21,084 nt of DNA, from positions 1 through 21,084 of the forward strand of contig JALNXD010000049.1 in NCBI GenBank assembly GCA_023230565.1, given 5' to 3'. Source of the stretch: Syntrophales bacterium. GTDB lineage: Bacteria; Desulfobacterota; Syntrophia; Syntrophales; UBA2210. The translations under genes were made by a program, and so were the position numbers. Under the pieces are notes generated by a model. The model did not search any database and was not told the origin of the DNA. It was given only the letters and a program-made list of their open reading frames with translations. Shown piece after piece: positions 7,599-15,692 of this stretch; within the stretch, counting starts at the first letter, position 1, and the number at the start of each line of letters is the position of its first letter.

Positions 7599-8795
7599 AT
7601 GCATCCCAAATATATCCTGAACAAAATAGACGCATCACGGCTGGCATTTCGTTTAAAGGAAATCGAACATCGAATTTCCTACGCAAAACATGATTACAGG
7701 ATGGCCCGGGCGCTGGACCGTTTCAACACATGTACCGATAAAAAACCGGATCGGCAAATACGCAAAGAAATGAACGTGTGCAAAAGCTACTGGGACTGCC
7801 ATCCTCTTCATTATTACCGGTACGATCTCTACCGGAAAGACCGTGAGCTTGATGAAGAAGAATTACTGAACTACATACCGGAATTCTTTTTTTACAGACT
7901 TTTCATGCCCTTTTACAGAAGCGGAGAATATGACATCCTGCTTTTGGGGGATAAGATCATCACGGAAAAATTATTCAAAGGGCTCGCCATCCCGCAGGCA
8001 CAATCGATAGGACTTCTCTTTCAAAACCGTCTCTTCAGCGCCGATTTTGAAGAAATCGATTTCACGATCCTGGAAGAAAAGATCAGAGAAAAAAATTACC
8101 GCACTATTTTTCTAAAACCATCGGGCGGCATGGCTGGTTCGGGGATTCATATCTTTTCCAGAAATGCCGGCGGGCGTTATATAACAAGCAATAATTCCAT
8201 TCTCGACGCAAGCTTCTTAAAGGCTGCCGGAACCACAGGCGACTATATGCTGCAGGGCGGTATCGAACAGGAAGCCGAAGTCTCGACCCTGTACCCACAT
8301 GCCGTAAATACCTTTCGGACAGTCACGGAAAACAAGAAAGGAGATGCCCGTATCGTGGTATGCATGCTGAGACTCGGGAGAGGGGGAATGAAGATCGACA
8401 ATGCCTCGGCAAACGGGATTTTTGTAAAAGTGGACATCGATACGGGGTTTTTGGCCGAGTATGCTCATTCCCTCAATGGAGAAACGTTCGACAGACATCC
8501 CGATACACAAGCTGTATTCAAGAACAGAAGGATCGTTCGATGGCATGATGTAAAAGACCTTGCAATCGACTCGGCACGCAAACTGCCCCAGTTTACCTAT
8601 ATTGCATGGGATTTCTGTCTCACGCCGGAGGCGTGCATTGCGCTTGAAGCACATCCCACTATGGGGCTGGATGGAATACAGATAGCCCACAACGGATTGA
8701 GGCATTATTTCAGGATAGACGACCCTCAGTTCTATTGGAACCATCATGCCGGCATGAAAAAAGACTCCGTGGGGATGAGGCAGAATACCTTTTGA
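7599..8795 (+). CDS. Sugar-transfer-associated ATP-grasp enzyme
   Basis: 398 residues. The ATP-grasp signature includes FLKPSGGMAGSGI (171-183, nucleotide-binding loop), a conserved basic helix RARIVV-like segment (about 249-254), AWDFC (336-340) and ALEAHP (348-353), the last two matching the metal-binding end of the fold. This pattern, with the long N-terminal helical region and PEFFFYRLFMPFY (94-106), matches the alpha-L-glutamate-ligase-related ATP-grasp family found in sugar-transfer and exopolysaccharide operons. These enzymes form amide or ester bonds through an acyl-phosphate; the substrate here is unknown. CGGAG (7589-7593) lies 5 nt before the ATG. With the adjacent CapK-like and CapA-like genes it suggests the polymer carries an amino-acid or other carboxylate decoration. 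Confidence 0.82.
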   Translation: MHPKYILNKIDASRLAFRLKEIEHRISYAKHDYRMARALDRFNTCTDKKPDRQIRKEMNVCKSYWDCHPLHYYRYDLYRKDRELDEEELLNYIPEFFFYRLFMPFYRSGEYDILLLGDKIITEKLFKGLAIPQAQSIGLLFQNRLFSADFEEIDFTILEEKIREKNYRTIFLKPSGGMAGSGIHIFSRNAGGRYITSNNSILDASFLKAAGTTGDYMLQGGIEQEAEVSTLYPHAVNTFRTVTENKKGDARIVVCMLRLGRGGMKIDNASANGIFVKVDIDTGFLAEYAHSLNGETFDRHPDTQAVFKNRRIVRWHDVKDLAIDSARKLPQFTYIAWDFCLTPEACIALEAHPTMGLDGIQIAHNGLRHYFRIDDPQFYWNHHAGMKKDSVGMRQNTF

Positions 8796-8814
8796 TCGGA
8801 ATATCCGGCACACA

Positions 8815-10359
8815 ATGACTAAAGACCTTTTCAAAAATTTATTTAAATATCTGCCTGCGCAAATCGCACCGGGAGTGGTGGCATTTGCAAGCATTCCACT
8901 GCTCACACGCCTTTTTTCGCCCCATGAATACGGAAACTACGCATTGGTCTTGGCAATTATAGGCGTCGCGACAATGATGGTCGGATGGCTGTCCGTATCG
9001 GTCGTCAGATTCTATCCCATTTACGAGCGGGACGGCAAATTACAGGAATTCTTCACTACCGTCATGAAGACGTCGCTGATATCTGTGCTCGCCGTTTCTG
9101 CGGTTTTCTCACTGATACTGGCATTCTCGGAATCGAAGATACCTGAATCGCTTTTCCGTTTGATGCGGGTTGGAATACCTGTCTTCGCACTGACCACCCT
9201 TTTTCTTGTCTTCATAGAGTTTTTCAGGGCAACGCAGCACATAGGCATCTACAGCCTTTTTAAAATATGGAAAAGCGTAACTACTCTTCTATTCGGAATC
9301 GGGCTGGCGGTGTTGATGGACCTCGGGATAGAAGGACTTCTCTGGGGAGCATTTCTCAGTGCAATGATAGCCCTCCCCTTTTTCAGGATCATCTCACCCC
9401 GTAAGGTCCGGAATCCAGGCCGAATATCCATGCCTTTGACCGCGGATATGGCCAGATACGGATTCCCTCTGGTAATCGGGAATCTCGCAGCATGGGTATT
9501 GAGCCTTTCCGACAGGTTCATTCTTGAATGTTACCGTGGAAGTGCCGAAGTGGGGATCTATTCGGCAAGCTACAACATATCGGAACAAAGCATGGTTATG
9601 CTCTCCATGCTCTTCGGCCTTGTGTCCGGCTCAACAGTCTACCGGATCTGGGAAACGGATGGCATTCAAAAAAGCAGAGAGTTTTTGAACAAAATCACAA
9701 GATATTACCTTATTATCTGCATTCCGGCGGCCGCGGGGCTGATTGCCCTGTCAGAACCACTGGTAACTCTGCTTACGGGCGAGCAGTATCATGAAGGATC
9801 CATAATACTGCCTTTTGTCACAATCGGGGTATTGCTGTTCGGCCTTCAGCAAAGATTTTATCCCGCACTGAATTTCTTTAAAAAAACCTATTTGATAATG
9901 CTTTCTATTTTGAGCGCAGGTCTTCTCAATGTTGCGCTCAATTTCCTTTTCATTCCACAATACGGATACAAAGCCGCTGCGATGACTACCTGCGGTTCAT
10001 ATATATTTCTTCTGTTTACAACGATATTCATATCACGCCGTTTTTTTGTCTGGGAATTTCCTGTCGCTACACTGATGAGGTCGCTTATTGCATCGGCCAT
10101 AATGGGAGTAACGATATACGGCTTAAACAACAGCCTCACGAATTCTCCCGCAGCGGATATTATTGTCGGCATGTGTAGCGGTCCGGTGTTATATTTTCTC
10201 GTTCTTTTCGTTCTCATGGAATTTTCCGGTGACGAAATATCCGGCATGTATCAGTTAATTCGCGGTTTTTTTAAACACCCCTCAACTAATGCCCGGAATA
10301 CTCAATCTGTTGCAACAATTATTGAAGAATCGTCTGCGCCTGAAGAAGTGCTGCGATAA
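8815..10359 (+). CDS. Wzx-type oligosaccharide flippase (MOP superfamily)
   Basis: 514 residues, with many hydrophobic segments spread over the whole length in the pattern of about 14 transmembrane helices. The N-terminus has the family pattern ASIPLLTRLFSPHEYGNYAL (residues 24-43), close to the PLLTRLL.PEEYG signature of polysaccharide-biosynthesis flippases. It should move lipid-linked repeat units from the cytoplasmic to the periplasmic face of the inner membrane for polymerisation by the next gene's product. No good Shine-Dalgarno precedes the ATG. The gene begins 19 bp after the ATP-grasp stop, so translation may depend on the upstream gene. The C-terminal 40 residues are hydrophilic and Ser/Thr-rich. 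Confidence 0.9.
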   Translation: MTKDLFKNLFKYLPAQIAPGVVAFASIPLLTRLFSPHEYGNYALVLAIIGVATMMVGWLSVSVVRFYPIYERDGKLQEFFTTVMKTSLISVLAVSAVFSLILAFSESKIPESLFRLMRVGIPVFALTTLFLVFIEFFRATQHIGIYSLFKIWKSVTTLLFGIGLAVLMDLGIEGLLWGAFLSAMIALPFFRIISPRKVRNPGRISMPLTADMARYGFPLVIGNLAAWVLSLSDRFILECYRGSAEVGIYSASYNISEQSMVMLSMLFGLVSGSTVYRIWETDGIQKSREFLNKITRYYLIICIPAAAGLIALSEPLVTLLTGEQYHEGSIILPFVTIGVLLFGLQQRFYPALNFFKKTYLIMLSILSAGLLNVALNFLFIPQYGYKAAAMTTCGSYIFLLFTTIFISRRFFVWEFPVATLMRSLIASAIMGVTIYGLNNSLTNSPAADIIVGMCSGPVLYFLVLFVLMEFSGDEISGMYQLIRGFFKHPSTNARNTQSVATIIEESSAPEEVLR

Positions 10360-10421
10360 AAAAGCAGACCTGTTTACGGTGTATAAATCAAAATACCACG
10401 TAACGGAAAGGAACACATCCA

Positions 10422-11864
10422 ATGAAAGAACTGCTGGAAAGAACTGATTTACAGGCAACGATCACTGCGGTTTTTATGATTCCATTCTCATTGCTTGTGG
10501 CATTTCTGATTATTAAGGAACAATATGCGATCGCCGCGGGAGTATGCATGCTGTTTCTCCTCTCGTATGTGGTACGCTATGCCGGGTATTTCCTTTTTTT
10601 ATGGTTTCTTCTCTCGCCGGTTCTGATATCCGATACCTTCTCGATTATTACTGTCAATGCACATCCAATTGTAACATTTGACAGGGTTATAGTGACCGGC
10701 TTATTAGGAATTCTTTTGATGCAAGTGTTTTTCAAAACCAAAACACTTCTCCCGGGCAATGTTCTTGAGACATTCTTGTTCGGGTTTCTGCTCTTGCTTG
10801 CAGTTTCTGTCGCATTCATATCGGATGACAAGTTTGGCGCAGGACGGATATTCCTGGATTCTTTCTTCATCCCTGTCGCAGTGTACCTGTTGGTCAAACA
10901 CTATATTAATGAAGGCAACTACTTCCAATGGTTTACAGGGGCATTGTTACTGGTGGCAGTTTATTTATCCTGCATGGGTATTTACGAATATGTCACGAGT
11001 ACTGACATTCTACCTTCGGAAGAGGGAATACAGGAATTCTCAGGCTATCGGAGAGTCGATGGTCCTTATGCCGCATCTGATGCACTGGCATCCAATCTCA
11101 GCATGTGCTTTTTTATAGTCATCTACCATCTTCATCTGCAAATCTCGAAAAGAAAATCGAATGTACCGCTCGTCCTTTTGCTTGGAGGTATTCTCGCTTT
11201 GACGGCGACAGCCATCGGCTTTACCGTATTAAGGACTATCTGGCTTTCGACAATGATCGCTTTTGTCATCTGGATTATGCTTGGAGAAAAAGGGTATCTG
11301 AAATTACTGGCGGCCGTTCCCCTCATTCTCATACTCATCTACACAGGGTACGACCGTCTGAGCAGCACTGATATCTATAGAGACAGGATAAAACACGAAG
11401 ATTCGATTGAATCGCGTTTTCACGCCTACGACCATGCGTTAAGCCTTTATAAAGAGAAACCCCTGCTGGGTATAGGTTTCAATAATTATTATGTAAGAAC
11501 AAAAGATACCGGCATCTCCCCATGGACTCACAATTCATATCTGACAGCTCTCACTGACACCGGCATTGCCGGCTTTGCTCTTGTGACAATAATAACAATC
11601 CTTATATTCAGTATCGCGTTCCGCTATTACCGGAGGTCATCCGACTCCCCGGACACTCAGTTTTCAAGGGTGTTTATTCCTGTTGCGTTGTGTTTTTTTA
11701 TCCCCTGGTTCAGTCTTGAAAGCATATACAGGCCTGAAATAAATAAATTTTTCTTTGCGATTCTCGGGATGGTGGCAGGAAGATGCATCTGGATTGAAAG
11801 GCAAAGATCCGAAAATACTTCTTCAAGCTTTTTCATTGAAGAAGATCATGCTTCTCTAGAATAA
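10422..11864 (+). CDS. O-antigen ligase/Wzy-type polysaccharide polymerase
   Basis: 480 residues with about 11-12 hydrophobic segments and one large hydrophilic loop (about 309-377). The loop ends in PWTHNSYLTALTDTGIAGF (367-385), the hallmark HNxYL...G.G motif of the O-antigen ligase/polymerase (Wzy_C) family. The loop also has ESRFHAYDHALSLYKEKPLLGIG, with R332 and the LLGIGFNNY stretch typical of these enzymes. It probably polymerises the flipped repeat units in the periplasm; ligase and polymerase cannot be separated by sequence alone, but adjacency to a flippase favours polymerase. AAAGGA (10407-10412) lies 9 nt before the ATG. Two short inverted repeats occur near the 3' end but neither has a clear T-tract. 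Confidence 0.85.
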   Translation: MKELLERTDLQATITAVFMIPFSLLVAFLIIKEQYAIAAGVCMLFLLSYVVRYAGYFLFLWFLLSPVLISDTFSIITVNAHPIVTFDRVIVTGLLGILLMQVFFKTKTLLPGNVLETFLFGFLLLLAVSVAFISDDKFGAGRIFLDSFFIPVAVYLLVKHYINEGNYFQWFTGALLLVAVYLSCMGIYEYVTSTDILPSEEGIQEFSGYRRVDGPYAASDALASNLSMCFFIVIYHLHLQISKRKSNVPLVLLLGGILALTATAIGFTVLRTIWLSTMIAFVIWIMLGEKGYLKLLAAVPLILILIYTGYDRLSSTDIYRDRIKHEDSIESRFHAYDHALSLYKEKPLLGIGFNNYYVRTKDTGISPWTHNSYLTALTDTGIAGFALVTIITILIFSIAFRYYRRSSDSPDTQFSRVFIPVALCFFIPWFSLESIYRPEINKFFFAILGMVAGRCIWIERQRSENTSSSFFIEEDHASLE

Positions 11865-11954
11865 ATTAATTTTATGCACCTTTCATTTTTCGATCCACAC
11901 TTCCCTATCCTGTAATCCAGCTTAAATAAGCTCAATTCCGAACGGTTCAATATC

Positions 11955-12980
11955 ATGAAAGGATTATCCTGCAAGAGTTTGCCGAACGAAAAGCCGGAAT
12001 CCCGGTTTACGGACATCGATTCGGCAAAAGGATTGGCAATCATTTTGGTTGTCCTTGGTCATGTCGTCGCAAGGAAATATCCGGAAGGCAACGCATGGTT
12101 TATATATGTTAAAAATACTATCTACATGTTTCATATGGCTTTTTTTATGTTTTTAAGCGGGTGGATTTTTTATTGCATAAAACCTGCTTTGACCGATCTG
12201 AGTTTCATTTTTAAAAGAGCCTACAGACTGCTTATCCCTTTTTTCCTTTTCGCCTTCATAGTGATATTCGGAAAATCGATAGCCTCCGATTTTCTTTTTG
12301 TCGATAATTCGGTCTACAGCATTCAAGACGCTATTACATCAATAATCTGGAATACTTCCGAATCTCACGCCACATTCATATGGTATATATATGTACTCTT
12401 CTTTTTTAATATTATTTCAATGAGCCTGGTGCATAGCAGCAAGATTCATTATATCCTTATATTTTCCTTTGTACTGACTTTGATAAACCCGCCTCAAATC
12501 ATGTATCTCGATTATATGTTCAGGTACTATTTCTTCTTTATTCTTGGGTGTTTTTTGTTTTATCGGAAAGATCTTTATTATGGAATTATCGATAAATATT
12601 CATCACTGTTCATAATAATTTTCTTTTTGCTGCTTATTGGCATAAATGTGGCTGAAAAATGCAATATTGCGATTCCTGCCAAGCATCTCTACTTTACAGC
12701 CGGTCTTTCTTCGGTTCCTGCAATTCACTCATTCATAAGAATGGATTTTCCAAAATTAAAATTTCTTAGAAATGTAGGCAGGTATTGTTTAACTATTTAT
12801 TTATTAAACGTGATCATGATCGGGATGACAAAGGGTATCCTTCTGCATTTTATAAGCTGGAATTATTCCAATTTCGTAATATTCTTACCGGTTCTTTTTT
12901 GCGCGGGAATATTTTTACCCATCATTCTCTGGAATCGCATCCTGAGCAAGATACCGATTATAAAAAATATTACCATCTGA
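11955..12980 (+). CDS. Acyltransferase-3 family membrane protein
   Basis: 341 residues. The start FTDIDSAKGLAIILVVLGH (18-36) followed by FHMAFFMFLSG (59-69) is the acyltransferase family 3 signature, with H36 the expected catalytic His. About 10 transmembrane segments follow. These enzymes O-acetylate or otherwise acylate extracellular sugars (as in OafA and Nod-factor acetylases), or acylate exported precursors, so this one probably decorates the polymer made here. The gene looks clearly more AT-rich than its neighbours (long A/T runs throughout), which may reflect separate acquisition. The start is uncertain: no strong Shine-Dalgarno is seen before the ATG, and a 90-bp gap separates it from the polymerase gene. 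Confidence 0.85.
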   Translation: MKGLSCKSLPNEKPESRFTDIDSAKGLAIILVVLGHVVARKYPEGNAWFIYVKNTIYMFHMAFFMFLSGWIFYCIKPALTDLSFIFKRAYRLLIPFFLFAFIVIFGKSIASDFLFVDNSVYSIQDAITSIIWNTSESHATFIWYIYVLFFFNIISMSLVHSSKIHYILIFSFVLTLINPPQIMYLDYMFRYYFFFILGCFLFYRKDLYYGIIDKYSSLFIIIFFLLLIGINVAEKCNIAIPAKHLYFTAGLSSVPAIHSFIRMDFPKLKFLRNVGRYCLTIYLLNVIMIGMTKGILLHFISWNYSNFVIFLPVLFCAGIFLPIILWNRILSKIPIIKNITI

Positions 12981-13056
12981 ATATTTTCAATCTCTACCAG
13001 TTTCATATGTCCAAGAAAAATAGACGAAAATGTATCAAAAAACATGGTTATCATAA

Positions 13057-14130
13057 ATGGATCGTCGAATGCTCTCGAAAATTCCGATTATTTCGGGAGG
13101 TCTCCTCTTCGGGACCCTCGGGGCTGTTGCCGTCAATTTCGGAAATCCCCCCAATATGGGTCTTTGTGTTGCAGGTTTTATCAGCGATACGGCAGGGGCG
13201 CTGAATCTGCATCATATTTCGGCAATGCAGTACATCAGACCTGAGATTATCGGGTTCACGCTCGGGTCGATGGGTGCGGCAGTCCTTTTCAGGGAATGGA
13301 AGCCCCAGGGGGGAGCTTCTCCTCTCATTCGTTTTTTGCTAGGCTTTTTTGTCATGATAGGGGCACTCGTATTTCTGGGATGTCCAGTCAGAATGCTGCT
13401 GCGCCTGGCCGGCGGCGATCTCAATGGGATTCCGGCCCTTGCCGGTCTCCTTGCCGGAGTTTTCACCGGCGTTCACTTCCTCAAACAGGGCTTCTCTCTC
13501 GGTGATTCCGTATCAATTCCTTCAGCTGCCGGGTTCATATTGCCGGCGATCATGATGATTCTCTTCATACTCGCAATCGCAAAACCAGATTTTATTGCAC
13601 ACAGTGCCGGCGGTCCCGGCGCAATGCATGCACCTCTTTTCATCTCCCTTGGGTTCGGTCTCTTTATCGGCTTTATGGCCCAGAGGACCAGGATGTGTTC
13701 AATCGGCGCATGGCGGGACCTTTTTCTGATTGGGAATACTCATCTTTTCAGCGGGATTGCGGCACTCTTTGTCGCGGCCCTCATTACAAATTATCTCACA
13801 GGCAATTTTTCATCTCTCTACCACTGGGGATTTGCCGAAGAACCTTTGGCGCATTCCAGCCATTTATGGAATTTTGCCGGTATGGGACTGGTAGGACTGG
13901 CCGCCACGCTGATAGGAGGCTGCCCTTTCCGGAATCTCGTCCTCTCCGGCCAAGGTGACCTGGATGCCGGATCGATGGTTCTGGGACTCTTTGCGGGAGC
14001 TGTGTTCGCCAATAATTTCGGCCTTACTTCAAGCCCTGCCGGGGTCACTACTTGGGGTCCATTTGCGGTGGTCGCGGGACTGGTGTTTTGCGTAATAATC
14101 GGCTTCATCATGCGGCCCCGTTTTCCTTAA
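13057..14130 (+). CDS. yedE: YedE-type putative selenium transporter
   Basis: 357 residues, nearly all hydrophobic, with about 10 transmembrane segments. Two half-repeats are visible: NFGNPPNMGLC (27-37) with GCPVRMLLRLAGGDL (108-122), and QRTRMCSIG (209-217) with GCPFRNLVLSGQGDLDAG (288-305). Each half has two conserved Cys (C37/C109 and C214/C289), as in the YedE/YeeE family. The closest resemblance is to the YedE subgroup that occurs with selenium-metabolism genes, and the next gene is a DUF3343 protein, which supports this. It probably carries selenium or sulfur species through the inner membrane via thiol-based steps. The start is uncertain: an in-frame TAA lies directly before the ATG and no Shine-Dalgarno is visible; the ATG at 13069 is an alternative. 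Confidence 0.85.
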   Translation: MDRRMLSKIPIISGGLLFGTLGAVAVNFGNPPNMGLCVAGFISDTAGALNLHHISAMQYIRPEIIGFTLGSMGAAVLFREWKPQGGASPLIRFLLGFFVMIGALVFLGCPVRMLLRLAGGDLNGIPALAGLLAGVFTGVHFLKQGFSLGDSVSIPSAAGFILPAIMMILFILAIAKPDFIAHSAGGPGAMHAPLFISLGFGLFIGFMAQRTRMCSIGAWRDLFLIGNTHLFSGIAALFVAALITNYLTGNFSSLYHWGFAEEPLAHSSHLWNFAGMGLVGLAATLIGGCPFRNLVLSGQGDLDAGSMVLGLFAGAVFANNFGLTSSPAGVTTWGPFAVVAGLVFCVIIGFIMRPRFP

Positions 14131-14155
14131 TCTTCCACTAATTGGAGAAACGGCA

Positions 14156-14671
14156 ATGAAATTCCGAAAGGAAAAAGAAGAATTCAATGAAGGAGGAATC
14201 GTTCTCTTCAAGGAGGTGTCACATGCGATAAGGGGGGAAAAGGTCGTCAGAGGCAAAGGCTATGAAGTTAAACTGGTGGCCCCACCTCCCGAATTGCGGA
14301 TGGGGTGCGATTTGGCGCTTGAAATAAATCTGGTGGAGCAGGCCGGAATCGAACGGCTGCTGAAGAATACCAAAACGCCCTATGTTAAAGTCGTACCGGT
14401 AAAAAAAGAGACCTCCGAGCTTCTTGAGATCGTGCTAATCACTGATTTCGGTGAATGGATCATGGCCAAGGCGGGGAACATGAAACTCACTTTTGCAAAA
14501 GAAAGCCGGAGAATCGTGAATATCTCCGGGGGAGGTTGCCCCGACATACCTTACCTGCACGCACAGCTTGTCGGCAAGACGCTGGCTGAGGCGCCGAGGC
14601 CGAGGGAACTGGGTTATACATTGTGCGCCATGATGCTCGACCGCGCATTTGTGCGGTGCCTGAATATTTAA
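14156..14671 (+). CDS. DUF3343 (Se/S carrier-like) protein with extra C-terminal domain
   Basis: 171 residues. Residues 13-60 (GIVLFKEVSHAIRGEKVVR ... PPPELRMGCDLALEI) match the DUF3343 family, small proteins proposed to carry selenium or sulfur, with the conserved Cys at 51. DUF3343 proteins are usually about 80-100 residues. Here a further 80 or so follow, containing NISGGGCPDIPYLHAQLVG (122-140, C128) and AMMLDRAFVRCL, which I do not recognise. GGAG (14144-14147) lies 8 nt before the ATG. The gene is 25 bp after yedE, so the two are almost certainly co-transcribed; a natural reading is that YedE delivers a Se/S species to this carrier (inference from family association). No in-frame TGA suggests selenocysteine. 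Confidence 0.75.
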   Translation: MKFRKEKEEFNEGGIVLFKEVSHAIRGEKVVRGKGYEVKLVAPPPELRMGCDLALEINLVEQAGIERLLKNTKTPYVKVVPVKKETSELLEIVLITDFGEWIMAKAGNMKLTFAKESRRIVNISGGGCPDIPYLHAQLVGKTLAEAPRPRELGYTLCAMMLDRAFVRCLNI

Positions 14672-14780
14672 ATAAAAAACTTCCGATCAAACCTTTCCTT
14701 TTACATTCATGAACGTTTTAATTTTCCCTCGCCTTCATGTTCCCAAGATAAGCCAAAGGCTCGATCGAAACATTTTACAT

Positions 14781-14785
14781 GGAGG
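14781..14785 (+). promoter_or_regulatory. Ribosome binding site fixing the start of the hydrate-dehydratase-like gene
   Basis: GGAGG lies 10 nt before the ATG at 14796. The frame is also open from an ATG at 14709, but the extra 29 residues have no good Shine-Dalgarno and precede the recognisable domain, so 14796 is preferred. Confidence 0.6.
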
Positions 14786-14795
14786 TAAAGACATT

Positions 14796-15692
14796 ATGTT
14801 AATCGCAGGGACTTTACCGGAAGGAAAGATGCCTCTTACCATTGGTGAGGTATCGCTGACAGACACGCTACTTGCCGCAGGCGGCCGGACATTCGGCTGC
14901 ACCCAGGGCACAGGGACCATGATAACGGCCGCACTGACTGTCACCGGCTACTTCGGCCTGAAACCGCCTCATGTGATTGTGGCGGGAGATATGGGAGACG
15001 GAAAGGGGACGAAAGAAATTTATCAGCACCTTCCGGAGCTGATAGACAAGATCAAACCCCGGGTTCTCGTTCTTCACTATTGTCTTCCCGTAATGGCGTT
15101 TTTGAAACGGCTCTGCACATCCGTTCGAAATCTGCCCGATAAACCCTTCATGATCGCCGACGCCGGAGCCATGTACGCGGCTAAGGCCGCCGGTCTCGCT
15201 TCCGATTTCGACATATTTACTCCCGATCCTTCAGAAATGGCATTTCTCGCTGACCCGCTGGCGACGCATCCCGCCTATGTTTCGAAGCATCTTTTTTCCG
15301 GAAATATAGAGGAAGTCCCCGCACAAATCGCCGCAGCCTTTATGAATAAAGCCGCCGCAAAACTCCTTCTGGTAAAGGGAAAGATCGATCATATCGCCGT
15401 TTCGGGCAAGGTCCTCGCGATTATCAATTCACCTGATATCCCGCATTTAGAACCGATCGGGGGAACAGGCGATACCATTACCGGTCTCGTTTCCGCATTG
15501 ATATATGCAGGCCTGGATCCGGCGCACGCCGCGATAATCGCCGCAAAGACAAATCGGACGGCCGGCCTGTTCGCCCTGCCTACTCCTGCGACGACAGCAG
15601 TACAAATAATCGAACAATTCCCTCTCGTATTAGGACAATATTGGCAAGAATGGACAAGTAATCAACTAATAGCTACATTGACTGCTAGATGA
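14796..15692 (+). CDS. Ribokinase-fold protein resembling NAD(P)H-hydrate dehydratase
   Basis: 298 residues from the ATG at 14796. Seen in order: GDMGDGKGTKEIY (65-77), ADAGAM (121-126), FTPDPSEMAFL (141-151, like the TPHPGEMARL segment of hydrate dehydratases), LLLVKGKIDHI (190-200) and GGTGDTITG (222-230, the anion-hole/catalytic Asp motif of the ribokinase superfamily). True dehydratases repair hydrated NAD(P)H with ADP or ATP; the unusual GGTGDT motif and low overall likeness leave a sugar or other small-molecule kinase possible. It is 124 bp after the DUF3343 gene and its TGA overlaps the next gene's ATG (ATGA), so it is coupled to the glycosyltransferase downstream. Its link to selenium metabolism is by position only. 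Confidence 0.7.
   Translation: MLIAGTLPEGKMPLTIGEVSLTDTLLAAGGRTFGCTQGTGTMITAALTVTGYFGLKPPHVIVAGDMGDGKGTKEIYQHLPELIDKIKPRVLVLHYCLPVMAFLKRLCTSVRNLPDKPFMIADAGAMYAAKAAGLASDFDIFTPDPSEMAFLADPLATHPAYVSKHLFSGNIEEVPAQIAAAFMNKAAAKLLLVKGKIDHIAVSGKVLAIINSPDIPHLEPIGGTGDTITGLVSALIYAGLDPAHAAIIAAKTNRTAGLFALPTPATTAVQIIEQFPLVLGQYWQEWTSNQLIATLTAR

Noticed and set aside
11819..11870. Inverted repeats TCTTCAA/TTGAAGA and AGAAG/CTTCT at the end of the polymerase gene as a terminator
   Set aside because: Stems are short and AT-rich and no T-tract follows; transcription must probably continue to the genes downstream.
12939..13089. LSKIPII shared by the acyltransferase C-terminus and the YedE N-terminus, suggesting a duplicated junction
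   Set aside because: The DNA differs at many positions and the match covers only seven common hydrophobic residues; chance is sufficient.
13057..14671. Possible selenocysteine codon or SECIS element in the selenium block
   Set aside because: All three genes run to ordinary stops with complete domains, and no in-frame TGA followed by a hairpin was seen.
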